This document shows, piece after piece, positions 25,001-35,700 of a stretch of DNA of 64,000 bases. The stretch covers positions 24,086,652 through 24,150,651 of the forward strand of contig OW388292.1 in NCBI GenBank assembly GCA_936450465.1, read 5' to 3'. The position numbers and the translations under genes were made by a program. The notes beneath the pieces are model-generated. The model saw nothing but the letters and a program-made list of their open reading frames with translations. It was not told where the DNA came from and did no database searches. How positions within the stretch are numbered: position 1 is the stretch's first letter; every line of letters starts with the position of its first letter. Source of the DNA: Gibbula magus (taxonomy: Eukaryota > Mollusca > Gastropoda > Trochida > Trochidae).

Positions 25001-28000
25001 CATCTCCACTACTTTAGTTCTTTGTTGGATTACTACAAGAGTCTGTGACTGCTTCGGTGCTATGTGGTTGAGCGAAGTAGCGTGTATTTTCTCTTTATTG
25101 GCGGTTATATTCCTGAAATTCTGTGTAAACATATTAACATGTTCGTCAAAATACGGGAACACGTGTACAAATAAAGAAAAAAGTGATACATGTTTGCGCA
25201 AAAATGATGTAAACTCACGTGCAAAAGACACGTACCCATACAAAATACAAGATATTTCAATCTACGGGCGAAAAATACGACTTAAGCAGCGTTATATCAT
25301 GTCTTCAGAACCCAACAATACTAAATATAAATTCTCAAAACATTATCTATTCATGTGTCTTACAAACACACGTTTTAAGAAATCGTCGTTTTGGAATCTC
25401 CTTTAACTGGACAAGATTCAACATCTATTTTCTCCGCGTTAATATTTCATTTAATATACTCTTTTAATCATTTGGGGACGTTGCTTTTGCACGTGAGTAT
25501 ATTACTTATGTTTCCCCAAATGAATGATAACACTTATCACAGCAATCCATCTTCATGAATTTCAACAACTCACAATCTTGAAAAATTCCTGCGCCATCTT
25601 GGCGATATATGTGGCACGTCCGTTGTCGCGGTACCCGTGTATGATGAACTTTGTTGAATGTTTGGGGTTGTAGTTCGAGTTGTGGACACTAGCCGAGTTG
25701 CCTTCCGTCAGGGTCTGGGGTTGGTTCTTGTTTTTCCGCGTGTAGAGAAGGAACTCTATCCCCATCGACTCGGGCGACTCAGGAACGAACCCTCTGGCGT
25801 TGTTGTACGGACTCTTGCCGTTGAAGCAGCCATACTTCCCGTAGCATTTGTCTCGATTGAAGAGGAAGCCTGGAGATAAACGCAGATAAATTTATTCACT
25901 TGATGTTTCTGTCTAGAAACGTAGAAGATTTGACTAGCAAGCATGTCCTGCTCCCTCGCTTCACAAAAGCCGTGTATAGATATTCATTAATATGGAATAT
26001 TTTTTAACCGTGACAAGGTGTCTCGTAGTGTTCAATTGCGTAGCTAAGAGTGAGCCGCTTGGCTGATTGATTGTACAAATTTCTGTTTATTATCTTCTAT
26101 ATTTCGCTCATCGGTTGAATGAGATCAATGATATTAGTTTAAAAAGGATAATGTATTCAACACAATATTTTATTGTGATTATATTTCAGATTGATTTTGT
26201 TAATTTTAATTTTAATTCTATTACATCTCAATCTGCGTCATTGTCATGTACGCTCCACATTCAAGACACTTCTCCACTATTGTTTTTACATTATAGATAT
26301 TCTCCCCTTTCTTTTCGGAATGCGCTTTGAGAATGTACAGAAAATGAATAAATGCGTATATTATTAAACGTGAAAATAGGTCAAGGCTATTATTCACCAA
26401 TAATCAATGTTCATAATCGGGAGGACGGCAATAGGGTTGACACAATACGAATACATTAAGCTTTTTCACATTCGCAATAAGCAAGATTCTAATGATAGAA
26501 AATTTTGCTTTGTTAAAATATTGTATGATCCTTGGGCAAGAGCTACCAGTGATCCAGTGAAGTATATTATGTACTATTCAATGCTGATGCGCATCCTGTC
26601 ATGTCGTGGCGGCAATGCAATTTTTCTTCACAAATATCAGATGTATTAGCGCGATCTTTTTTGTTGAACACCTAAACAAACATTAGACAAAGTTAAAAAT
26701 CATTATGACCTTGTAATGTTAGGGGCAATTGCAGTAAACTATACCTGTCAACTTTTAAACAGATTACATCTGCTACAGGCCACGACTTCTTTATCTCTGA
26801 ACACTTCCCGTCAACTATCCTGAATGATATCGTCTTCAAGCGGTATCACCACACTTATGACGATTTAATCACTTAGAAAGTGGATACAACTGGATACATT
26901 TACTTTTTTTAAATATTGTCCACTGTTTGTAACACACAGCATCTTACAAACGTACATACATACAAATAGGGGATTGCGATTTTTGTCTATTTGTTTTACA
27001 AATTCAATTCATAACGCAAATTAGCGTCATCCTGCTTAAGATTTGACTTTAATGTTACCTAGTAGCATTTACATTATATTTGCTGATAACAGCATGCGAA
27101 ATAGTAATAACTAGGCCATGCATGAATCAAACAGTAACTAGGACATGCATTTGTTATGTTCAGGTTTGAAAATAAAGCCATTGTTTAACGATAATGACAC
27201 AAAACGATAGTCAGGTTACCTTGAAATATGCATTGCAGAATTATATCCAGCAACATGTCTGCAACTGCACTCACAAATCTTCTGAACATACGTTTACAAG
27301 GGTAAATGTTATATTTGAGATCATACTATTCAAGAGGGTTTTTATAGAGTTAAAGAGAGGTTGGTCTAACTCTGTCAACAGTGTATAACCTAAAGCATAA
27401 ATGCCCGAAATACCTTGGTGACTCTGAATAATCTGTGACGTCTGAGAGTGTATATTGACACACAGAGAACCATGGATGGCATTCACTGTTTTCAATTGTC
27501 TCAAGGTACCCAAATCACATTGCATGTGAACTGACGAGCCCCAAGATTATTCAACTTTTAAACTTTAAAACAATACTTGAACGCATTTTAAAAATATATT
27601 TATATCTATAAACAATGACCTTTTGAAACATCGGTATGGTCGAATAGAGAAAAGTTATTGATGGCTACTTTTAAGGGAAGTTATACACGATATCGTCGGT
27701 TGTTGCAATAATTACTTCTTTATTGTGAACATAACAAATAATAATTAATAATAATTAATTTGTTAGGCGCCTATCTTCCAACAAAGCTGCTCAGCGGCGC
27801 TTTTTCATGAGCTCGTAGTGTCATTGTATTTTGGTGGTGATGTTCATTAAAGGAGGAATGCTTCACTGAAAAGATGGGTTTTCAGCATTGAGCGGTAAGT
27901 GTCAATGTCCTGAGCAAATCTGATGTCCATCGGTAGAGAATTCCACAAAGTGGGACCAGCAACAGCAAACGATCTTTCTGCTGTTTTTGTTCTGGTCTCT

Positions 28001-30238
28001 GGAACATCTAGCTGTTTCTGTTGAGCTGATCGGAGACTTCTGCTTGGTGTGTGGAACGAGATCAGATCCTTTAGATACCGAGGGTATGATGGATCATGAA
28101 GGGCCTGATAAGTGGTTGTAAGCAGCTTGAACTTGATTCTCTGTTTTATTGGCAGCCAGTGCAGAGCGCTCAGAACTGGGGTGATGTGTTCTCTGGGTTT
28201 GGTCCTGGTGACAACTCTGGCTGCTCTGTTCTGTAGGCGTTGAAGGTGACCAAGAGCAGCTTCTCCAGAGAGAAGAGCATTGCCGTAGTCCACTCTTGAG
28301 GTGACGAAGGCATGCACAAGGAACTTGGCTGTGTCTGTATCCAGGTACTGCCGGATCTTGCCTATGTTCCTCAGGTGAAAAGAAGCAGATCTCACCGTGG
28401 ATAGTGCTTGGGCCTCCGAGGATAGCGTCTTCTCAAAAATCACACCCAGATTACGCACCCTGTCTGTAGATTCGACAACTGCACCCCCAATGTTGAGAGT
28501 TACATCTTGTATCTTTTGTAGCTGTTGCCGTGTGCCAAAAACAATGTATTCAGTTTTCTCTGGATTTAGTTTAAGAAAATTTGCTGACATCCAGGCTCGA
28601 ATGTTCTCGATGCAGCTTTCCATAGCATTCTTTGAAACTTGAATAGATGCAGGTTTTATGCCAATATAAAGTTGATTGTCATCCGCGTAGCCATGGAAGT
28701 TCAATCCATGCTTCCGAATGACATTCCCAAGTGGCAGTATGTATAGTGAAAACAAAACAGGACCCAACACGGACCCCTGAGGGACTCCACACTTCAAGGC
28801 TTGGGGGGCAGACAGTTCTCCATCTATCTGTACTCTCATCGTCCTGTCCGACAAGTAAGACTGGAACCAGGATAAGGCTGTACCGGTGATTCCAAGTGTT
28901 GATTTCAATCGTTCCAACAGTATTTGGTGATCTACTGTATCAAAAGCAGCAGTGAGATCTAACATCACCAGAAGAACGACCTCTTGCTTATCCATACACC
29001 CGAGGATGTCGTTATGTACCCTGAGCAGTGCTGTCTCTGTGCTGTGTTTGATTTGTATAATTTTCGATCACTTCCCCACAAAGTGAAAATGTCATTTTTT
29101 GTGGATTATTTCATTACTGAAGATTATTAATCATAAAATTGAGGCTACCACTGTTGTAAGCCCTTGTCAGAGTCAATTATTGAATGTCATTTCAAAGATG
29201 TCAATGTCAGTTCCTCGGATGTTTAATAGCAATTATGTTGATGACGATAAAACTGCGCCCATGCTGCTACTGTGGAAATCAGACCATTTGACCAGATAAA
29301 TCACCCGTAAACTGATTTATTATGATACGACAATGGATTATCCTTTACAGGTCACTCGTTTGTCTTACTAATTTTTTCGTGAACCAATTTAATTAAAACT
29401 TTCTGTATTGTTATACGCCCCCATAGATCTGACATTACTGACTTTGACCATCCAATGAAATAAGATAAAGGTAACTAGCTTTCATAAGATTACAGGCTAA
29501 CGTCACAGATAAATCAGAGTTAGCTCTCCAACTGTCTTTTTTGTCCTAAAACTACTTTGTGATGTTTTGACTTTTCTGAAAATATCCCGATGACAGATGA
29601 CGACGACAAGGGCTGTTTGGTTTGGTTTTAACGGCTCTTGCTTGGGACGTGTGACATTTCAGCTGGTTTAGCTAGATTACATGTGAACTTTCTGTCATTG
29701 TTGTTTTTCGCAGTCTTCGTTTTTGCAACTCGGGTGTTTACCTCTCAAAAAGATCAATTGCCTGCATGCTCTTTTAGTCGACCATTAGTATTCAATGTGA
29801 TATCAGAGAACGATTTCTATACACAGAGCACCTTCTGGGACTGCACAGATTGGGAAGTACATGTTACAGTGCTCAAAGTCACTTGTTCCGCATTTCCATC
29901 AAATCTCATATGTGCGTAATGGGAGCTGTATTCCATATTTTAGGTGTATGTACTAAAACTAAAATAATAAAAAATATTTGGGTTACGTTTCTTTTTCGAC
30001 TTCAGTATGCAACTTTTCACCGCAGCAAACAAAGCTGCCGATTCGATCCTTCATAAGCAAACAAATCGCGCTCACCACTAAGTCTTGTCTACCACAGCGA
30101 TGCCGAGATAAAATGCCGTGAACATTATGTGTGATTCAAGACCAAGAGACACCCACTGATAAATTTTCAAATGAAAAAAGAAGATACGCAAGTACCTTGA
30201 GTGACTCCAATACAGAGGAGAAGAACAGTCGGCAACAT
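18823..30238 (-). CDS. Gene B: secreted pancreatic-lipase-family protein, six exons, 349 aa
   Basis: Exons are 30238-30196, 25869-25574, 22193-21965, 20621-20505, 20326-20204 and 19064-18823 (1050 nt including stop). It has a short signal peptide, triad Ser169, Asp192 and His279, and the Cys-rich end CQYKSYPC...CMSCGHGC...MGYHA. The nucleophile elbow reads GYSLG rather than GHSLG; the catalytic Ser is kept but the residue before it is changed from the usual His. Intron 1 (4.3 kb) contains a LINE in the sense orientation and intron 2 (3.4 kb) a 2.5-kb minisatellite, yet the reading frame is intact. It sits head-to-tail with A and C. A secreted lipase or phospholipase is likely; the exact substrate is unknown. 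Confidence 0.9.
19550..19857. mobile_element. TTAA MITE, family 1, truncated copy
   Basis: Shares blocks with 33058-33411: CATTCTCTCTTCGGAAAA, GAGTGTACATGGTTC, AAAATGGCCGCC, ACCCTCTAAAGTAA and AAAAAACGTGCTAC. Both outer ends and about 40 internal bases are lost. It lies in intron 5 of gene B. Confidence 0.65.
20204..20326 (-). CDS. Gene B exon 5, lid region
   Basis: 123 nt. Encodes [16 protein letters not shown] and the lid [17 protein letters not shown]. The donor is GTGAGC. Confidence 0.92.
20505..20621 (-). CDS. Gene B exon 4, catalytic aspartate
   Basis: 117 nt. Encodes [12 protein letters not shown] and [17 protein letters not shown], with acceptor TTCAG and donor GTAAAT. Confidence 0.93.
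20622..21964. other. Gene B intron 3
   Basis: 1343-bp intron. I recognise no repeat, gene or RNA in it. Confidence 0.5.
21965..22193 (-). CDS. Gene B exon 3, catalytic serine
   Basis: 229 nt. Encodes [16 protein letters not shown] and the elbow [10 protein letters not shown] with Ser169. The donor after GRITG is GTGAGT. Confidence 0.94.
22485..25025. repeat. 40-bp minisatellite, about 63 copies
   Basis: Unit close to TTCTTGACTGCTTGACTGCT followed by TTGCTTCTCCACTACTTTAG. A 760-bp block (19 units) is duplicated: the ATACTCCACTTCTTTAATTC variant recurs at 23961 and 24721, and TTGACTGATT at 23781 and 24541. One 8-bp slip (extra TTGACTGC) occurs near 23701. It fills most of intron 2 of gene B; the 40-bp period is not a multiple of three, so it is non-coding. 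Confidence 0.95.
25574..25869 (-). CDS. Gene B exon 2, lipase N-terminal region
   Basis: 296 nt. Encodes [34 protein letters not shown] and [12 protein letters not shown]. The donor after FFKI is GTGAGT. Confidence 0.93.
25870..27737. other. Gene B intron 1, 3' part
   Basis: No recognised gene. Several frames of 60-90 codons on both strands lack domains. AT-rich. Confidence 0.45.
27738..29055 (-). mobile_element. 5'-truncated L2/CR1-like LINE with open RT frame
   Basis: An uninterrupted minus-strand frame of 382 codons from the Met at 28995 (open upstream to about 29060) encodes a reverse transcriptase C-terminal two-thirds: [33 protein letters not shown] and LNPEKTE. The family then shows LRNIGKIRQ and [12 protein letters not shown]. 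Upstream, [16 protein letters not shown] is in frame before the truncation point. The 3' end is an (AAT)n-like tail near 27738-27760. The endonuclease part is absent, so it cannot move itself. It sits in intron 1 of gene B in the sense orientation and is young, having no stops. Confidence 0.85.
29056..30195. other. Gene B intron 1, 5' part
   Basis: No gene, RNA or repeat recognised. Plus-strand frames at 29638 and 29850 overlap each other and show no domain. Confidence 0.45.
30196..30238 (-). CDS. Gene B exon 1, signal peptide
   Basis: Reads [14 protein letters not shown] plus one base, then donor GTACTT. The phase and the final TQ-G match gene A exon 1. It lies 4.3 kb upstream of exon 2. 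Confidence 0.82.
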
Positions 30239-32076
30239 GGCGGGCAGGTGGTAGACACTCCCTGGCTGTTTGCTTATCACGTAACACTGATTGTCATTGT
30301 CTGGGAAAACTCATGTGTGTGTGTGAAGTGATTAAGATATTTAGAGATTTGGTAAAACATATTATTGCAGATTCTTCCAAAACCAGATAAGAAAAACAGG
30401 TTTCCTTTCAAGTTCTTTACTGTAACAGCACGGCAATAATTTAAAACTACCTTGTTCATGTATACATCTCCAATAGTGCCTGCAAAACGATAGCTATGCC
30501 GGTTTTTTTAAGTTGTTTCAGTTTTTTTTACTTATTTACTTATTCTCAAAAACAAATGTGAACTCTTGTGTAGGGGATCCATGGTCAATGATGGCCCTCT
30601 GACCCCTGAGAGAAAGTACAGCTGCATACCGAAGGTTTGTTCACCTACTTCTGTATTTAAGTGCAAATGGTATGTAATTGAAGCATCTTTGAAGCATCTA
30701 TCAACGCGAAAACTAAACCGATCACTTTGGGGTTGTTTTGCCGTTGAGTGATAACATAATCTGATTTGATACCTCATAGTATACAGTAAAACGTTTTGTA
30801 GCTCTTTGAAGGGACCACGGGTCGATATTTTCAAAACTGCAGTTTTTATTTTCATCTGTAAAATATTCAGTAAGTGATCTGGGTCAAGCATACATCGTAT
30901 ATTTCCTGTCATACTCAATCAACGTATTTATGATGAAATCGATTTAATCGATATGAAAACTTTTATTCGAAAATTTGTGAAATTTTAATTTTCAAAATTT
31001 GACCCTTCTGCCTATTTCATTATGCCAAATTTCCTGTGACGATCACAGGAGATGTCTATGAATTATTATTTAACTCATGGATATATGATCTTCATTGCCA
31101 TTGTATGTGATGTAATTTCATTTAGGTTACAATGAATGTCAATTTACATGATATCTGCACTAAAATAACATGTAGGTGAACAACATTTCGGTACACAGCT
31201 GTATATATATGGAAAAGTATTGCCACGTATACTCTGGAGATAATGCTAAATATTAAGCTGAGATCAAGTATATATAGTGGAGAATTAGTGGAACATATAA
31301 TCTGGAGTTACGGAGGATGCTAAATACTTAACTGAGATCATGTTACAAGCCTGTTGGCTTTATTAATATAAATTGTTTATTGTTAGTCGTCCTGGAAAAG
31401 AGGATGCCGGGTCCAGATAATTCGGCTTTTGGTATCGAATAACACTTGTCAATTTTCGATGACATTGACGTTATATATTTTGTCAAGACCACGGATATGT
31501 TTGTGTGATATATTAAGAAGATTTTGACAGGTTTTGTACAGATCTAACTTTTCAACTTCTAGTCAAATCTTACTAGCTTCTAATCTAGGAATGGCTCGAT
31601 TTTTTAAAATATATATATTGTATTGTTGTATAATGAAAGAAGTATTATATCTAATGAGATGATTGTGATTACTTATATCTCATGACCCATACATGTGTAA
31701 TTATAATGTCTTGCGTTTTATTGCGTTTATTTGTATGGATTAATAATGATGTCTTAAAAAATACTTGTTTTAAATTGAATACTTGGTCGCCCCATTTCAC
31801 TTAAGTAACCTAGACTGAACTAAACTGACACAGGGTGAATTTTACTGAAGCTGAAACTGAAAAGTTTTAAGAAATTTATTGCTTCATGTGTTTGTTCACT
31901 TGCTTATGAATGGTTTGAAAGGTGCAAGTTAAACTGATATACATGCCTGAGCGTATCAACTGTTTATTTGGACCTTGTATAGTCCAATAGGTAGGGATCA
32001 TTTCGCTTAAATGTCAAAGTCTAACGAGTACAATGATTCCTTCAAGAATAATCTGACAAGCTGAATGCAGCGGGCG
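30239..32076. other. Intergenic B-C
   Basis: Upstream of gene B and downstream of gene C. Around 31225-31345 a segment of about 90 bases (CTGGAG...GCTAAATA...CTGAGATCA) is duplicated in tandem. No coding feature is seen; a 128-codon minus frame at 30532-30918 has no recognisable domain. Confidence 0.4.
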
Positions 32077-32082
32077 TTTAAT
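32077..32082 (-). terminator. Candidate poly(A) signal ATTAAA, gene C
   Basis: ATTAAA on the minus strand about 480 bases past the gene C stop, at the same place in the conserved 3' block as AATAAA of gene D. Confidence 0.35.
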
Positions 32083-32561
32083 ATCAATATTAACGTGTTT
32101 ATCATATCACACAGCAGTACATGGTACATAGGTAGTTCGGTGCTTCAAGTGGTTACTGAAACAGAAATTCACATTTTATACAATATTTTGAATAAATAGC
32201 ATTTAAAATATACAAGCACACTAAATTAAACTAAATCATAATAGTGAAAACGCCTCAAGATTGTTTTCAAATCATATTATAATTATAATTGTACATGTAC
32301 TCATGCATTCCTGGATTTAGTATATGAACAATTTGAAACCAGTGAATAGGAAATTCAATTCCAAGTTGAAAATTCAAATTAATAATGAGAATGATACATA
32401 TTCACAGGATCATATCTAAACCTGTTAATATTGATATACAAATGTTTTATACACACAAGTGGTCATCATATGGAACTCCAAGATAGTAAAGGAACTATTA
32501 CCAGGACAAACATGCGACTTTGTGTTGTCTTACAGCGGACTCGCTGGAAATAATCATTATA

Positions 32562-32797
32562 TTACTCACAGCAGTAGTAAGGACCGTCTGGCGATGTCGT
32601 GAGATAGAAAGATCCAAGTTTGGAAGGAGAGGCCTTGTAACCCATGTTGGAGCAGCCGTCACCACAGCTGGTGCACTGTCCCGCCTTGAACTCATTCTCT
32701 GTGCAGGGATAAGACGTGTACTCACAGTGGTTGTTGAGGGAGGAGGAGAAGAAGTCTATAGCTCGCACATGACTGCACGCAACGCTGTCAGTCAGAC
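32562..32797 (-). CDS. Gene C exon 6, catalytic histidine and C-terminus
   Basis: 236 nt. Encodes [17 protein letters not shown] (His283), then [21 protein letters not shown] and GSFYLTTS, ending YYCCE then TAA. Confidence 0.94.
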
Positions 32798-35700
32798 CTT
32801 GATGGAGAAAATATACAGTCAGATCCCATTTGCCGAACGATTCGGTTAAGTCGAAAATCTCCGGGATAGGGACAAAGAAAATAACAAATTATTGATAATA
32901 TAAAACATGATATAAAAACTAAATCGATATTTTAATTATTTTATTTAGTTTAAACAAATATTTTCATATTTCAAACATTACATTTTCCACTGTTAAAGTT
33001 GTACGTGTTATCTATATCATCAGACGACAAACATGTATGAACAATAGTTAATATTAAAGGGGCAGTAGCACGTTTTTCACTCAAATAAGTCGATGAAATG
33101 TATTTGAAAAATAATGTCACTAACAGTAAAACACCATTCTCTCTTCGGAAAATCAGGTTATAAATGAGTGTACATGGTTCCGTAAAGCCATGTCAATCGT
33201 TTTTGTCATTAGAAATAATAAAATGTGTTCACAATAAAATGGCCGCCATGCCATTTTTGCTTTATACACAACACCGTTATTACCACTAAGGATAATTGGT
33301 TTGTGTAATAATGCGTTGTACCCTCTAAAGTAACTATGAATGACATAAACCATTATTCTAAATGGGGAATTTTAAAAAATAAAATTTGCCAAAAAACGTG
33401 CTACTGCCCCTTTAAGGTGATTAGTTGTAAATTACTACTCAGTGGACACGTAACATCATGCCGAGATATGTGCAGAGAAGTGAATCATCATTTGTATAGA
33501 AACATTATCGTGCTGATGCGGACATCTGGGATCTGGATAAATGAGTATGTAATTGACAATAAAATATTCGTTTCACGTGGAAGTCGTGCGAAATGCTTCA
33601 TTTCCAGATATACAGGGTCCGGGTATTAAAAGATGCAGACTGTACATGAGCAATCATACTACTTCAGCCAACAACGATGCTGTCTGTCCATAGAAAAGTT
33701 TATGTATTACACTTATGGAACTAACAGTAACTATAGGGTGGGAAATATTGAAAGTTGATACTATTATTGCAACAGCTTACTCCCGAAGCCCCCTGTGAAG
33801 AGACTAAAGAAGTGGTCCCCGGTGTTGGCCGGACACCCGGGCTGATCAAGTCCACCATTTGGGTAGAAGTCGGCGTCTCCACAGGCCTTCATCATACCAA
33901 AACCTGCAAGAAGCATGGTACAGTGATGTGTAAAAGTAAGTATCCTGTTGTCTTCTAATGGTGATAATAATCATTAATGATGGACGTTAATTTCGAAAAG
34001 TAGACACAGTGCTGTTTACCATTTTAGTAAACTAAAGTACCCTGTAGTAAAATCAATACCAATATAGCTGTATTCTGTGTGAGAAATCAGTATCGAAAAG
34101 TGGCCGCTAGACTTCATCATAGTACAGTAGTATAGTGCTGTGACCCGTTATTAGGCGACCCTGTTCATCATAGGGAGAAAAACAAATTGCAACAAAAACG
34201 CTGACAAATTCTTTTGTAAATTTTCAGCATTGTATAGTGAAATCGAAACGACTGTGTTAACGTCTATTCCCCATGTATAGATATAAATCTGATTACTTAG
34301 CACTACTTGCCATCATACTGAAACCTGTAAACAGCACATTATAAATGTAAGAACTGGTCAGTAAGTTGATTTCGAAAATCAACCACCACATGGTACAGTG
34401 ACAAACAGTAGACCCGTTACCGTTTGTTTCGAAAACCAAACGATATCTGTAGTTTAATCATTACATGAACGTAGCGTGGTACAGTTCTGTTTGTACGTGG
34501 ATTTCTGCTTCATGATGAAACTGGTTTCACAATTAAAGAGATGAAGTTGTATTGTAGAGGGTAAATAAGGTTGAAATAATGACCGCAGACCAAGTGAATA
34601 TCTGTGATAACCATCGAGCGGTACGCGAGATGGTTATCACAGATATTCACGAGGTCGAGGTCATTATTTCACATACACCACATGGTTATGATTGATAAAG
34701 TGTCAAGGCATTTTTATTTTTATTCATGTAAATACGAAATAGTTACTTTATATTAACGTTTTGAATAGTTGTAATGTTGTAATGCTTGAGTAACTCTACT
34801 CCAAACATTGCTTCAACTTCACGTGCACACTGCGCGAAATTCACATGCAAATCGATTCGTGTACATTCTCAGATGTAAATCAGAAATTTCAAGCAAGTAA
34901 CCAACTAATTCTTTTCGTTTTGACTTCAGAAATTTCATCACATCTATCTTGAATATATATGAAGTAAAGAAGAACAATTGTAAATAAAAACGCTTATGAG
35001 ATGTTTTTAAGACAACATATACTATTTTAACTAGCCACTCAATCCATGACCAACTATCTACTGGCGTTAAGTGAAAACCGTGGCTGCACGGACGTTGTTC
35101 ATTTCATATTGTGATGCACGGACATTATGAATTTCATGCTGTCAAGCTGATTTTCTAACTTCACGTGCTGCACACAATAAAAAACGCGTGGTTTCAAGGA
35201 GGTCGCCAAAATGGAGAGGTCTGATGTTTCAAACAATAATACACCTAATACGTGTTTCAAGGTCTGTTCGGAGCGAAATAAAGGTGAGTTACATCGTATG
35301 TTACACTAATTCATTTGCTGTTTAACCTTATTTGATATTGCATGTAAAACATCTATGAGTAGGGATAATGTTATAATATGCCGTCACACTCGATGTTCGA
35401 TAATCAATATGGAGTGTTAAATTAAAATCCTCGATTTTCTTGCTTTCAAAATTGGTATTTTAATCATTTAGATATTTCGTAAATATACTGCTATTAAAGA
35501 TGCATCAATTGTTTCATAATATTCTATTTTGCCTTTGTATGTGCCAACATACCATACGTGCGGATTAAAGGTCAAATAATTTCACTCAACTTGCATATTC
35601 ATCCCCATTTGTCAAATGTATGTATATCATAAAAACTAGCTGGTTTCCAACTAAATCGAGCAACGTCATTATACCTGTTTAGAAACCTAAACTACACGTC

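Noticed and set aside
32520..32849. 109-codon plus-strand frame
   Set aside because: It runs antisense across gene C exon 6, whose coding frame is clearly the minus one.
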